Positions 25,551 to 34,972 of a stretch of DNA of 64,000 nucleotides are shown piece by piece. The stretch's first letter is position 1; the number at the start of each line of letters is the position of its first letter. Below the pieces are notes generated by a model. The model was not told the origin of the DNA. It did no database searches and worked only from the letters and a program-made list of their open reading frames with translations. Source of the stretch: an uncultured Lachnospiraceae bacterium (GTDB lineage Bacteria > Bacillota > Clostridia > Lachnospirales > Lachnospiraceae); the NCBI GenBank assembly GCA_947626985.1, contig CANQUG010000006.1, positions 1-64,000 on the forward strand, read 5' to 3'. Position numbers and translations under genes: made by a program.

Positions 25551-27155
25551 ATGGAAAATGCAATGTTTTGTTTTCAGTGCGAGCAGACGGCCAAATGTGC
25601 AGGGTGTACGGGAAAAGCAGGAGTATGCGGAAAGAGCGCGGCTGCAGCGGGACTGCAGGATGAGCTCACCGGAGCTCTGATCGGGCTTGCCAGAGCTACG
25701 GAAGGGAATGAACATCTGATCAGTGGGCGCACCGATAAGCTGATCATGAAGGGGCTTTTTTCTACTCTCACAAATGTAAATTTTGACGACGAAAATCTCC
25801 GCAGACAGATTGAGGAAGTGAATGCCGAAAAGCTCCATCTGGTACCGGACTGCGCCGCCTGCGCCGATCCCTGCGGCAGGAATAACAACTACGATATGAA
25901 TGAACTGTGGAGCGAAAATGAGGATATACGTTCTCTGAAGTCGCTGATCCTGTTTGGTGTCAGAGGGGTGGCCGCCTATGCCTATCATGCGGATGTGCTG
26001 GGCTATAGAGACAGAGAAGTAAACGATTTTCTTTATAAGGCTCTGATCTATGTGGGCATGAAGGACGCCTCCATGGAGCTGCTTCTTCCGGTGGTCCTGG
26101 AAGTGGGAGCGGTGAACCTGAAGTGTATGGCACTGCTGGACGAAGCCAATACAAAAACCTATGGAAATCCTGTCCCCACAGAGGTATCTCTGAAGGTGGA
26201 GAAGGGGCCCTTTATCGTGATCACAGGACACGACCTGTATGATTTGAAGAAGCTTCTGGAGCAGACAAAGGACAAAGGAATCAACATCTATACGCACGGA
26301 GAAATGCTTCCGGCTCACGCATATCCGGAGCTGAAAAAGTATCCTCATTTGAAGGGGAATTTCGGTACCGCATGGCAGAATCAGCAGAAAGAGTTCGGCG
26401 AAATACCGGCGCCGATCCTGTTTACCACCAACTGCCTTATGCCGCCTAAGGATACATACCGGGACCGCGTATTTACCACAGAAGTGGTGTCTTATCCGGG
26501 CACAGTACATATCGGAGAGGACAGGGATTTCACCCCGGTGATTGAAAAAGCTCTGGAGCTGGGCGGGTATAAAGAGGACATGAATTTTACCGGTATAAAC
26601 GGCGGCTCTCATGTGACGACCGGTTTTGCCCGTCAGGCAGTTCTCTCCGCGGCGGGGCAGGTGATCGACGCTGTCAAAGCAGGAGCGATTCGTCACTTTT
26701 TCCTGGTGGCAGGGTGCGACGGAGGAAGACCCGGAAGAAATTATTATACGGAATTTGTAAAACAGACGCCTGCGGACAGTATTGTACTGACGCTGGCCTG
26801 CGGCAAATATCGTTTCAATGATCTGGATTTGGGAAGCATCGGCGGCTTTCCAAGGATTATGGATATGGGTCAGTGCAATGACGCCTACAGCGCTATCCAG
26901 GTGGCGGTGGCTCTGGCAGATGCCTTCGGCTGCGGAGTGAATGAGCTTCCTCTGTCCATGGTACTGTCGTGGTTTGAGCAGAAGGCGGTGGCGATCCTTC
27001 TGACCCTCCTTCATCTGGGTATTCGGAACATTCTGCTGGGGCCATCTCTGCCCGCGTTTGTGTCTCCCAACGTGCTGAATTATCTGGTGGAGCACTATCA
27101 GATCGCGCCCATCTCCACACCGGAGGAGGATCTGAAAAAAATGCTGGGGGAATGA
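25551..27155 (+). CDS. hcp: Hydroxylamine reductase / hybrid cluster protein
   Basis: 534 aa from ATG 25551 after AAAAGGAGG; the longer open frame from 25455 lacks a ribosome site. The N-terminal Cys set (C7, C10, C16, C19, C26) binds the first iron-sulfur cluster. The hybrid 4Fe-2S-2O cluster ligands can be followed: His in ITGHDLYD, Glu in YTHGEMLPAH, Cys in FTTNCLMPP, Cys in VAGCDGGRPGR, Cys in TLACGKYRFN, and Cys in MGQCNDAYSA. Hcp acts as an NO reductase and shows hydroxylamine reductase activity, protecting anaerobes against nitrosative stress. It forms an operon with the ferredoxin gene under the palindromic site. Confidence 0.97.
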   Translation: MENAMFCFQCEQTAKCAGCTGKAGVCGKSAAAAGLQDELTGALIGLARATEGNEHLISGRTDKLIMKGLFSTLTNVNFDDENLRRQIEEVNAEKLHLVPDCAACADPCGRNNNYDMNELWSENEDIRSLKSLILFGVRGVAAYAYHADVLGYRDREVNDFLYKALIYVGMKDASMELLLPVVLEVGAVNLKCMALLDEANTKTYGNPVPTEVSLKVEKGPFIVITGHDLYDLKKLLEQTKDKGINIYTHGEMLPAHAYPELKKYPHLKGNFGTAWQNQQKEFGEIPAPILFTTNCLMPPKDTYRDRVFTTEVVSYPGTVHIGEDRDFTPVIEKALELGGYKEDMNFTGINGGSHVTTGFARQAVLSAAGQVIDAVKAGAIRHFFLVAGCDGGRPGRNYYTEFVKQTPADSIVLTLACGKYRFNDLDLGSIGGFPRIMDMGQCNDAYSAIQVAVALADAFGCGVNELPLSMVLSWFEQKAVAILLTLLHLGIRNILLGPSLPAFVSPNVLNYLVEHYQIAPISTPEEDLKKMLGE

Positions 27156-27424
27156 TTGAATAATTGCAGCGCTGCCTGAAAGCGAGCAGTCTATAAAAGA
27201 ATAACCATCCTGCTGAAAAGACCTGAGCAGCTTCTTTTCACGGGCGGGGGAAAATTTCTCTGTCCTGCGGAAAAGCAGCCGCCGGTATTTCAGCGGGGTG
27301 GTTTTTTCTTTAAAATCCCTTGTCAAACCGGACATAAAAGCTTAAGATAAATAGAGTGAGCGGAAGCCGGGACAGGGAAGGGACGGAGCAGTCTGTTCTG
27401 AGAGAAGTTCCGGGGAAAGGAAAT

Positions 27425-28111
27425 ATGATGACAAAAGAGGAACTGGCTCTGGAGATCATCCGGAGATTGAAGGGAGAATATCCCGACGCGGACTGTACTC
27501 TGGATTATGACGAGGCCTGGAAGCTTCTGGTCAGCGTGAGACTGGCGGCTCAGTGTACGGACGCCAGAGTAAATGTGGTGGTTCAGGATCTCTATGAAAA
27601 ATATCCCGATGTGGATTCTCTGGCGCAGGCTGAGGCGGAGGATATCGAGGCGATTGTAAAGCCCTGCGGTCTGGGACACAGCAAGGCCAGGGATATCAGC
27701 GCCTGCATGAGGATTCTGAAGGAGCAGTACGGCGGAAAGGTGCCCCGCAGTTTTGACGCCCTGCTGAAGCTTCCCGGAGTGGGAAGAAAAAGTGCCAACC
27801 TTGTGATGGGGGATGTGTTCGGAGAACCTGCGATCGTCACGGATACTCACTGTATCCGTCTGACGAACCGGATGGGACTTGTGGACAATCTGAAGGATCC
27901 GAAGAAGGTGGAGATGGCTCTGTGGAAGATCATTCCTCCTAAGGAGGGCAACAGCTTCTGCCACAGGCTGGTATATCATGGCAGGGAGGTCTGTACCGCC
28001 AGGACGAAGCCGTACTGCAGCAGATGCTGTCTGGAGGACATCTGCGCAAAAAATGGTGTGGAAGAAGGCGCTGCAGGACAGAAAAGAGCGAAACAGCAGA
28101 AAGCGGAATAA
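27425..28111 (+). CDS. nth: Endonuclease III
   Basis: 228 aa. This bifunctional DNA glycosylase/AP lyase removes oxidised pyrimidines. The helix-hairpin-helix LPGVGRKSANLV (about 115-126) includes the catalytic Lys, and VTDTHCIRL (about 138-146) the catalytic Asp. The C-terminal 4Fe-4S loop is CTARTKPYCSRCCLEDIC, with spacing C-x7-C-x2-C-x5-C, one residue longer in the first gap than the E. coli enzyme. The start is ATG 27425 or 27428 behind GGAAAGGA. The next genes include another DNA-repair nuclease of EndoQ type. Confidence 0.95.
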   Translation: MMTKEELALEIIRRLKGEYPDADCTLDYDEAWKLLVSVRLAAQCTDARVNVVVQDLYEKYPDVDSLAQAEAEDIEAIVKPCGLGHSKARDISACMRILKEQYGGKVPRSFDALLKLPGVGRKSANLVMGDVFGEPAIVTDTHCIRLTNRMGLVDNLKDPKKVEMALWKIIPPKEGNSFCHRLVYHGREVCTARTKPYCSRCCLEDICAKNGVEEGAAGQKRAKQQKAE

Positions 28112-28299
28112 TAGAACCTGAATAACAGAGAACAATATCAGATTGGTTAATAGAACGGCAGCGAGCAAGCCGATAGATAAAAGGAAGACAGATATAAAGG
28201 CAATAATAAGGAAAAAACAAGAAAACGACTGTGAACAAGGTCCAAAAGAATAAAGAACCGTGAATAATCATTGATAACATAGAAAAGGAAGTGACAGTT

Positions 28300-29571
28300 A
28301 TGGGTCATTTGGCTACAAAGGACGCGTACAAAAAGCTGGAGAACCGAATCAACTGGTTTACCCAGGGCGCGCCCGCCTCAGATACGCTGTATAAAATTCT
28401 CCAGGTACTTTTTACGGAAAAGGAAGCAAAGTGGATGTCCCTTCTTCCGGTCCGGCCCTTTACTCTGAAAAAGGCCGCGAAGATCTGGAATACCAGTGAA
28501 GCCCATGCGGAGGTGGTTCTGGACCATCTCTGTGAAAAAGGTCTGCTGGTGGACTCCTCCTATCAGGGGGAGAGGAAATTCGTCATTCCGCCGCCCATGG
28601 CGGGCTTTTTTGAGTTTGCCCTGATGCGCACCAGAGGAGATATCGATCAGAAATATCTGAGCGAGCTTTACTATCAGTACATGGATGTGGAGGAGGACTT
28701 TGTCAAGGATCTGTTTTTTGCCACAGAGACAAAACTGGGACGGGTATTTGTGCAGGAGCCGGTGCTTACCAATGAAAATACTCTTCATATTATGGACTTT
28801 GAGCGGGCAAGCCATATCGTGGAGGAAGCCCCGTATATCGGACTCGGAACCTGCTACTGCAGGCACAAGCATCTCCATGCGGGACATCCCTGCGAGATCA
28901 ACGCGCCCCTGGATGTGTGTCTGACCTTCGGAAATGTGGCCAAATCTCTGGCAGAGCACGGCGGACATGCCAGGCTGATCGACAAGGCGGAGGCCATGGA
29001 TGCCCTCCAGCGCTCCTACGAGCATAATCTGGTGCAGATCGGGGAGAATGTGAGGGAGTATCCGGCCTTTATCTGCAACTGCTGCGGATGCTGCTGCGAA
29101 GCGCTCCAGGCGGCCAGAAGATTCAGCCCCATGCAGCCGGTAGCCACCACCAATTATATTCCGGAGATCATACCGGAGAAATGTATTTCTTGCGGAAAGT
29201 GCAGCAGGGTATGTCCCATTCTGGCCATTTCCATGAAGGAAGGGAAGCCGGTGGTGGACCGTGAGATCTGTCTGGGCTGCGGCGTCTGCGCCAGAAACTG
29301 TCCGAAAAAAGCCATTGAACTGAAACGCCGTCCCGTTCAGGTGGTGACTCCGGTGAACAGCACTCACCGATTCGTGCTGCAGGCCATTGAAAAAGGAACG
29401 CTGCAGAATCTGATTTTTGATAATCAGGCATTTGCCAGTCACAGGGCCATGGCTGCTGTGTTCCAGGTGATCCTGGGACTTCCGCCGTTAAAGCAGGTGC
29501 TGGCAAGCAAACAGTTTAAGTCCATTTATCTGGACAGACTGCTGTCCCTGCGGAAGAAAAAAGTAGATTAA
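28300..29571 (+). CDS. Winged-helix/4Fe-4S ferredoxin-like protein
   Basis: 423 aa from ATG 28300 behind AAAAGGAAG. Residues ~35-90 look like a winged helix (FTLKKAAKIWNTSEAHAEVV). The middle part holds CYCRH (near 185) and a dense cysteine patch CNCCGCCCE (near 258). Two 4Fe-4S motifs follow, CISCGKCSRVCP (near 294) and CLGCGVCARNCP (near 326). Such proteins are widespread in anaerobes and annotated only as 4Fe-4S binding; an electron-transfer or redox-sensing job is likely, but the partner is unknown. The preceding gap 28112-28299 is A-rich and shows no gene or clear terminator. Confidence 0.85.
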   Translation: MGHLATKDAYKKLENRINWFTQGAPASDTLYKILQVLFTEKEAKWMSLLPVRPFTLKKAAKIWNTSEAHAEVVLDHLCEKGLLVDSSYQGERKFVIPPPMAGFFEFALMRTRGDIDQKYLSELYYQYMDVEEDFVKDLFFATETKLGRVFVQEPVLTNENTLHIMDFERASHIVEEAPYIGLGTCYCRHKHLHAGHPCEINAPLDVCLTFGNVAKSLAEHGGHARLIDKAEAMDALQRSYEHNLVQIGENVREYPAFICNCCGCCCEALQAARRFSPMQPVATTNYIPEIIPEKCISCGKCSRVCPILAISMKEGKPVVDREICLGCGVCARNCPKKAIELKRRPVQVVTPVNSTHRFVLQAIEKGTLQNLIFDNQAFASHRAMAAVFQVILGLPPLKQVLASKQFKSIYLDRLLSLRKKKVD

Positions 29572-29596
29572 GCACTGTGATTCGAGGAAAATTATT

Positions 29597-30832
29597 ATGG
29601 ACTGCATAGCGGACCTGCATATTCATTCCCGGTATTCTATGGCGACCAGTCCCCTGGGAACGCCGGAATATCTGGATCTCTGGGCGAGAAAAAAAGGAAT
29701 TTCCATTCTGGGAACCGGGGATCTCACCCATCCCGTCTGGAGGGAACAGCTGAGAGAAAAGCTGATCCCCGCGGAAGAGGGTCTCTATCGGCTGAAGGAG
29801 GAATTTCTTCTCCCGAAGGCGGCGGCCTGTCCGGGGGAAGCGCCCAGATTTCTTCTTTCGGGAGAAATCAGTTCCATATATAAAAAGAAGGGGAAAACGA
29901 GAAAAGTCCACAGCGTGATTCTCCTGCCGGACCTGGAGACTGCCGGCAGATTTTCCGGCCGTCTGGAGGCCATCGGGAATATCCATTCCGACGGAAGGCC
30001 CATTTTGGGGCTGGACTGCCGGGACCTTCTGGAAATCCTGCTGGAGGTATGTCCCCGGGGAATTCTGATTCCGGCTCATGTATGGACGCCCCATTTTTCT
30101 TTATTCGGAGCTTTTTCAGGCTTTGATTCCATAGAAGACTGCTTCGGGGATCTGACCTCTTATGTTCACGCCCTGGAAACGGGACTTTCCTCGGACCCTG
30201 CCATGAACCGCAGGTGGTCCGCTCTGGACGGATATCAGCTGGTATCCAGTTCGGACGCCCATTCGCCCCAGAAGCTGGGAAGAGAATCCTGTTTATTGGA
30301 CATTCCTTTGTCCTACGAAGGGGTTTATGAGGCGGTACAGCACGGAAAGGGACTGACAGGCACCATCGAATTCTTTCCCGAGGAGGGAAAATATCATTAT
30401 GACGGACATCGGAAATGCGGGCTGTGTCTCAGCCCGGAGGAGACGGAAGCATATCAGGGAATATGTCCCGTCTGCGGCAGAAAAATCACAGTGGGAGTGA
30501 GCAGCAGGATTCGGGCACTCTCGGACAGAAAGCCCGGCTGCGAGGAAGAAAAAAGAGATTATTTCGAAAAGCTGGTCCCTCTGCAGGAGGTGATCTCCGC
30601 CTGTGAAGGCGTTTCTCCTGCCAGCAAAAGGGTGCAGGGGAAATATGAGGAGCTGCTGAAAAAAGCGGGGACGGAGTTTGACATTCTGCGGAAGGTTCCT
30701 CTGGAGGACATCCGTCTGGCAGCAGGAGAAAAAATAGAAGAAGGTATCCGCCGCCTGCGGGCAGGAGAAGTAATCTGTACGCCGGGCTATGACGGAGAAT
30801 ACGGAAAAATCAGACTGCTGGAGGAGCCCTGA
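29597..30832 (+). CDS. PHP-domain nuclease, endonuclease Q-like
   Basis: 411 aa. The PHP metal-binding residues are visible: DLHIHSRYS (about 6-14), GTGDLTHP (about 39-46), LLSGEISS (about 86-93), KVHSVIL, IPAHVWTP (near 165) and SSSDAHSP (near 220). A C4 zinc finger follows (CGLCLSPEE ... CPVCGR, about 274-296). This order matches endonuclease Q of Thermococcales and some Bacillus, which cuts 5' of deaminated bases and AP sites. In this cluster it lies 1.5 kb from nth, giving two base-damage nucleases close together. The ribosome site is GAGGAAA. Confidence 0.85.
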   Translation: MDCIADLHIHSRYSMATSPLGTPEYLDLWARKKGISILGTGDLTHPVWREQLREKLIPAEEGLYRLKEEFLLPKAAACPGEAPRFLLSGEISSIYKKKGKTRKVHSVILLPDLETAGRFSGRLEAIGNIHSDGRPILGLDCRDLLEILLEVCPRGILIPAHVWTPHFSLFGAFSGFDSIEDCFGDLTSYVHALETGLSSDPAMNRRWSALDGYQLVSSSDAHSPQKLGRESCLLDIPLSYEGVYEAVQHGKGLTGTIEFFPEEGKYHYDGHRKCGLCLSPEETEAYQGICPVCGRKITVGVSSRIRALSDRKPGCEEEKRDYFEKLVPLQEVISACEGVSPASKRVQGKYEELLKKAGTEFDILRKVPLEDIRLAAGEKIEEGIRRLRAGEVICTPGYDGEYGKIRLLEEP

Positions 30833-30869
30833 GGGCTCCCGGGCAGAGGAGAAAGGGAGTTTGGCGAAG

Positions 30870-32030
30870 ATGAGAGAAACAGAGCGTTTGTACTATGAGG
30901 ACGTGTACATCAAGGAGTTTGAGGCCAGGGTACTGGAATGCAGAAAGGCCAAAAAGGGATATCATATCCTTCTGGACCGCAGCGCCTTTTATCCGGAAGG
31001 AGGAGGACAGCCCAGCGACACGGGAACTCTGGGAAATGTACAGGTGACGGAGGTTCATGAGAAGGAGGGAGAGCTTCTTCATTACACGGAGGAGCCTCTG
31101 GAGGAAGGCGCGCAGATGACGGGAAAAATTGACTGGGAGCGCAGGTTTGACCTCATGCAGCAGCATTCGGGAGAGCATATGGTGAGCGGACTGGTCCATG
31201 AAGCCTTCGGATACGACAACGTGGGCTTTCACATGGGAGGAGATGTGATTACCATCGATTTCAGCGGTCCGCTGGATGAAGGGCAGATGGCTGTGATCGA
31301 GGAGCAGGCCAACAGGAAGGTCTGGGAAAATGCCGCCGTAAAGATCACGTATCCCTCGTCGGAGGAGCTGGCGGTTCTTCCCTACAGGAGCAAGAAGGAG
31401 CTCACCGGGAAGGTGCGTATCGTGGAATTTCCGGGGACGGACATCTGCGCCTGCTGCGGTACTCATGTGACCCATACAGGGGAAATCGGCATGATTAAGC
31501 TGCTGTCTGTGGTGAAATTCCATGAGGGTGTGCGCATGGAGATGATCTGCGGCAAAAGAGTGCTGGATCATATGAATGTGATCGGAGAACAGAACCATCA
31601 GATTTCCATGAAACTGTCCGCCAGACCGGATCAGACGGCCCAGGCTGTGGAGCGCCTCTGGGAGGAAAATTACCGGCTGAAGGGTGCTGTGATGCGCCTG
31701 GAGGAGGAAAGCTTCGCCGCGGAGGCGGAGAAATGGGCGGGAGCGCCGGAAGCTCTCATTTTTAAGGAGGGCCTGGAATCGGACAGCGTTCGGAAGCTTA
31801 CGGACGCGGTTCTGCAGAAATGTTCAGGACGCTGCGCGGTATTTTCCCGGAATCCGGACGGTACATATAAATACGCGGTGGGAGAGAAGGACGGAGACCT
31901 CCGCCAGTTTACGAAGGACATGAACGCTGCCCTGAAGGGCCGCGGCGGCGGAAAACCATTCTTTGTACAGGGATCTCTTCAGGGGACGGAGGAGGAAATC
32001 CGAAGCTTTATGGAGAGCCGGAAGGGATAA
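30870..32030 (+). CDS. AlaX-like alanyl-tRNA editing protein with DHHA1 domain
   Basis: 386 aa; ATG 30870 is chosen, ten bases after GGGAG, giving the canonical start RLYYEDVYIKEF. The editing domain has AFYPEGGGQPSDTG near 32-45, the zinc motif HSGEHMVSG (near 98) and CCGTHVTHTGEIG (near 195). The C-terminal part resembles DHHA1 (ALKGRGGGKPFFVQGS). The family hydrolyses mischarged Ser- or Gly-tRNA(Ala). It overlaps no gene but directly precedes the amidohydrolase (2-bp gap), so the two are probably translated together. Confidence 0.92.
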   Translation: MRETERLYYEDVYIKEFEARVLECRKAKKGYHILLDRSAFYPEGGGQPSDTGTLGNVQVTEVHEKEGELLHYTEEPLEEGAQMTGKIDWERRFDLMQQHSGEHMVSGLVHEAFGYDNVGFHMGGDVITIDFSGPLDEGQMAVIEEQANRKVWENAAVKITYPSSEELAVLPYRSKKELTGKVRIVEFPGTDICACCGTHVTHTGEIGMIKLLSVVKFHEGVRMEMICGKRVLDHMNVIGEQNHQISMKLSARPDQTAQAVERLWEENYRLKGAVMRLEEESFAAEAEKWAGAPEALIFKEGLESDSVRKLTDAVLQKCSGRCAVFSRNPDGTYKYAVGEKDGDLRQFTKDMNAALKGRGGGKPFFVQGSLQGTEEEIRSFMESRKG

Positions 32031-32032
32031 GG

Positions 32033-32914
32033 ATGGTGAGAGAGATGTTCGGTGAGTGTCATGCCCATGTGATCATGGACGGGAAAAATTACAAAAAGGC
32101 GGTGCAGCTCCATGCCGGAGGCGTGGATGAGAGCGTGATTCACCGGTGCTTTTCCGATTACCGCAGGGCGGGAATCCGCTTTGTGCGGGATGGGGGAGAT
32201 TCCATGGGAGTGTCCCGCCGGGCGAAGGAGCTGGCGGGGGAATACGGGATCGATTACCGTACGCCTGTTTTTGCCATCCATAAAGAGGGACACTATGGCG
32301 GAATCGTCGGGCGCGGATTTCACGATCTGAAGGAATATCACGGAAGAGTTCTGGAGGCCAGGGAAGAAGGAGCGGATTTTATCAAGATCATGACCACGGG
32401 CATCATGGATTTTGACCATGACGGGACGGTTACGGGAACGCCTCTTGACGCAGGGGAAGTGAAGGAAATGGTCCACATTGCCCATGAGGAGGGCTTCGCG
32501 GTGATGAGCCATACCAACGGAGTTTACGGGGTGCAGGCCGCCGTGGAGGCCGGCGTGGACAGTGTGGAGCACGGCAATTACATGGATGCCCAAACTGTGA
32601 GGATGCTGGCGGACAGCAGAACGGTCTGGGTGCCTACTCTGGTGACCGTGCGGAACCTTCTGGGCTGCGGAAGGTACGAGGATTCTGTGATAAGAGCGAT
32701 CATGGAAAAGGCGGAGGAAAGCCTGAAGCTTGCTTTTTCCCTGAAAGCCAGGGTGGCTCTGGGCAGTGACGCCGGAGCCTATCAGGTGCCCCACGGAAAG
32801 GGGCTTCTGGACGAGTATCAGTCTTTTCTTACGATTCTCGGAGATTCCCCTGAGGTGCAGGAGTGGATGCGCGCGGGGGAAGAGGAGATTAAACAAAGAT
32901 TCCGCAGGCAGTAA
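32033..32914 (+). CDS. Amidohydrolase-family protein
   Basis: 293 aa, a short member of the metal-dependent amidohydrolases (imidazolonepropionase-like). Metal-binding residues: HAH in GECHAHV (about 9-13), Lys in DFIKIMTTG (near 117), His in AVMSHTNG (near 158), His in SVEHGNYM (near 182) and Asp in ALGSDAGAY (near 245). The N-terminal ~50-residue beta-sandwich domain usual for the family is absent. ATG 32033 is two bases after the editing-protein stop; ATG 32045 is an alternative. Substrate unknown. Confidence 0.87.
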   Translation: MVREMFGECHAHVIMDGKNYKKAVQLHAGGVDESVIHRCFSDYRRAGIRFVRDGGDSMGVSRRAKELAGEYGIDYRTPVFAIHKEGHYGGIVGRGFHDLKEYHGRVLEAREEGADFIKIMTTGIMDFDHDGTVTGTPLDAGEVKEMVHIAHEEGFAVMSHTNGVYGVQAAVEAGVDSVEHGNYMDAQTVRMLADSRTVWVPTLVTVRNLLGCGRYEDSVIRAIMEKAEESLKLAFSLKARVALGSDAGAYQVPHGKGLLDEYQSFLTILGDSPEVQEWMRAGEEEIKQRFRRQ

Positions 32915-32916
32915 AT

Positions 32917-32963
32917 GGGGTGCCGCAAAATCATCAAAATTAGATGATTGAGCGGCACCCCTT
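32917..32963 (+). terminator. Hairpin after the amidohydrolase gene
   Basis: GGGGTGCCGC (32917-32926) and GCGGCACCCC (32952-32961) are exact complements, with an inner AATCATC/GATGATT stem. Only a weak T stretch follows, so it may stabilise the 3' end rather than terminate fully. Confidence 0.65.
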
Positions 32964-32991
32964 GTAATTAATCTGCAAGGACCCTTCACTC

Positions 32992-33104
32992 GTATTCTGT
33001 TTTGTGCCGGCTGTGCAGCCGGTTTCTCATTGTATTCTGTTTTGTGCCGACGATGCAGCTGGTTTTCTCATTGTATTCTGTTTTATGCTGAAAGCGCAGC
33101 GGAC
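32992..33104. repeat. Three tandem ~40-bp intergenic repeats
   Basis: Units start with GTATTCTGTTTT at 32992, 33032 and 33073. Each contains a short inverted repeat around TGCAGC (for example CCGGCT and AGCCGG at 33008-33022). A related 40-bp repeat family is at 47851-48010. No gene was seen in 32964-33195. Confidence 0.75.
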
Positions 33105-33195
33105 CGGAAAGCGACCGCGCAACAGACTTTTCTCTTAGCTATTCTATGCCGATGAAACTGTCTGGTACTGGCGGCAATGCAGCGCAGTTTCCGCA

Positions 33196-34335
33196 TCATG
33201 CGTCTTCAATCCGCAGTCCCCTGTAGATATTGGATTCCCTGGAGCTGGCCGGGTGGAAGGTGATTTTAATGGACGCGCCCTCCTCCATGCCGCCCGTGGA
33301 GTCATTCTGAACATCTTCCGTATAGCAGGTAAGTATGGCTCCGTCGCCGGTGCGGATGGTCACGGTGTTGGCCGTAGTACCGGTGATGGTGCCGGATACG
33401 GTGGAGGATACGTTTTTATCCTTCAGTTTCTCCGTATCTTCTCCTGTGATGTCTGTCACAGTGATTCCCTGTGTGGTTTTTCCGTCAAAATTCCCCTGAT
33501 ATGTGACCGTGATCCGGGACTCCGGAGCGATTCCCCCGTCAAAATAGCAGGGAACTCCGGACATATCCAGAGATAAGAGATATCCGGAACCCTCCGGGCA
33601 GACGGACAGGGAGGAAAGGCTCACGCCTTTGATCGTTCCCCGGAACTGCTTCAGCGTCTGAGAGGAGGAACTGTTCTGGAGATTTACCGGCTCCGGCGCG
33701 GAGAAGGGGTCCTCGTCGGAGATGCTCAGCACCTTCATATGACTTCCGTCAAGGGTATCGGGAGAATCGGGATCCTCTGCGGGAAAACGTCCTTTATAAT
33801 GAAGATACACCCAGGCGCCCTGCCGGATGCCGTTGCGGTAATACTGCCGGATCCCGGTAATGGGAAAGGTGATGGTATTGCCGGCCTTCGAGCGGATGGT
33901 GATGGTGTTGCAGGTCAGGTCCAGAACTTCACCGTAAATCGAACGGTCTTTGAGCTCTTTTTTGTGATAGTACTCGTCCACCACCTTCAGGACGTTTACG
34001 TTTCCGGTGTCTCCGTTGGTCAGCTGTCCTTCATAGATCACGCTGATCTCATCTCCGGTAATCATACCGCCCTCGCATTCCAGAGTGGCCCCGGAGACGT
34101 CGAAGGTCTGGAAGGTATTTTCTCCAATATTCAGAGTGAGGGAATTTCCGGTGAAATCTTCCAGAATACCCTGCTGTTCATCCATATATACCCTTGGTTT
34201 GATCTCCGTATTCTCCCGGGCGGCGGAGTCCCCCGCGGAAAAATATTCTTCCAGCGTCCGGGCGGGGCCGCACCCGGTCAGAAGAAGGGCTGGGATCAGA
34301 AATACGGCTAAAAGGAAATGTTTTTGTAAATTCAT
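33196..34335 (-). CDS. Repeat lipoprotein of unknown function
   Basis: 379 aa. A signal peptide with lipobox LLLTGC (Cys at about 22) marks it as a membrane-anchored lipoprotein. The mature part has three similar beta-rich units of ~90-100 residues, each with a strand pair of the type NTITIRSKAGN or NTVTIRTGDGA and ending in a turn like ISVIYEGQL, WVYLHYKGRF or ITVTYQGNF. I do not recognise the family; small OB-like or SH3-like barrels are possible. The start is preceded by CGGAGGAC. No neighbours give a clue; it may share a transcript with the small gene upstream. Confidence 0.8.
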   Translation of the reverse strand: MNLQKHFLLAVFLIPALLLTGCGPARTLEEYFSAGDSAARENTEIKPRVYMDEQQGILEDFTGNSLTLNIGENTFQTFDVSGATLECEGGMITGDEISVIYEGQLTNGDTGNVNVLKVVDEYYHKKELKDRSIYGEVLDLTCNTITIRSKAGNTITFPITGIRQYYRNGIRQGAWVYLHYKGRFPAEDPDSPDTLDGSHMKVLSISDEDPFSAPEPVNLQNSSSSQTLKQFRGTIKGVSLSSLSVCPEGSGYLLSLDMSGVPCYFDGGIAPESRITVTYQGNFDGKTTQGITVTDITGEDTEKLKDKNVSSTVSGTITGTTANTVTIRTGDGAILTCYTEDVQNDSTGGMEEGASIKITFHPASSRESNIYRGLRIEDA

Positions 34336-34467
34336 TATCTGTCCTCCGGGCGGTGGAATCTCCGGCGTCGTCAGTCATTTGGCGCCGGCTGCGAGATCAT
34401 TGCTGCAGCACAGTACCGGTTCCGCATTTCGATTACGGGCAATGCAGGGGACAGAGGAAAGGAAGGA

Positions 34468-34806
34468 TCATTCTTCGGGACGGTCTCCGGACGGAAGCTG
34501 CTCGGGAGTGAAATCAAAGATTTCGCGGTAGGCGTCCCATTCCTCGCGGTTCCTGGCCGCTTTAGGCATCAGTCCCGTGCACTCTGTGCATGCCGCAGTA
34601 TCAAGGTAATTATCATAGAAAACCCCGAAGGGGTTTTGCTGTTCTGAAGTCTGCTGTTCCGAAGTCTGCAGGCCTGGAATTTTTTGCTCTGAAGTCTGCT
34701 GTTCCAAAGGCTGCAGACCTGAAGCTTTTCGCTCTGAGCTATGCTGTTCTGAATGTTTCTGTTCTGAAGCTTCGCTGCCGCCGCAGTATCTTTCTTTTCC
34801 TATCAT
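34468..34806 (-). CDS. Small Gln/Ser-repeat protein with CxxC motif
   Basis: 112 aa from the ATG at 34806, seven bases from GGAGG; ATG 34809 and an upstream frame to 34905 are less likely. It begins MIGKERYCGGSE and has a low-complexity middle built from SEQ and LQ repeats (SEQQTSEQKIPGLQTSEQQ). The C-terminal 45 residues are ordered, with NYLDTAACTECTGLMPKAAR and an acidic end. No signal peptide or membrane helix. The family is unknown to me; the two-part Cys layout could bind metal. A palindrome covers its promoter. Confidence 0.65.
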   Translation of the reverse strand: MIGKERYCGGSEASEQKHSEQHSSERKASGLQPLEQQTSEQKIPGLQTSEQQTSEQQNPFGVFYDNYLDTAACTECTGLMPKAARNREEWDAYREIFDFTPEQLPSGDRPEE

Positions 34807-34836
34807 CATACACCCTCCTTTGGCCTTCGGGCAATG

Positions 34837-34873
34837 TTTTTTCACATTACAGTGTGTGAAAAAAATGTGTAAA
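34837..34873 (-). promoter_or_regulatory. Promoter with overlapping palindrome, small Gln/Ser-repeat gene
   Basis: On the minus strand: TTTACA (34873-34868), 16-nt spacer, TGTAAT (34851-34846). A perfect 10-bp inverted repeat, TTTTTTCACA (34837-34846) and TGTGAAAAAA (34855-34864), surrounds the -10. This is a good operator candidate. Confidence 0.6.
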
Positions 34874-34972
34874 TATTCTGCGCCTTTCCTGTAAAGATTT
34901 CCCACAGAAATTTAATACAAAATAAAAAAACATAGGAAATTGTGAAATCTGCCAAAAAAGTATACAAATTTA

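Noticed and set aside
27240..27320. Terminator after hcp
   Set aside because: GC-rich inverted stretches before a T run were seen, but no stem longer than about four consecutive pairs could be built.
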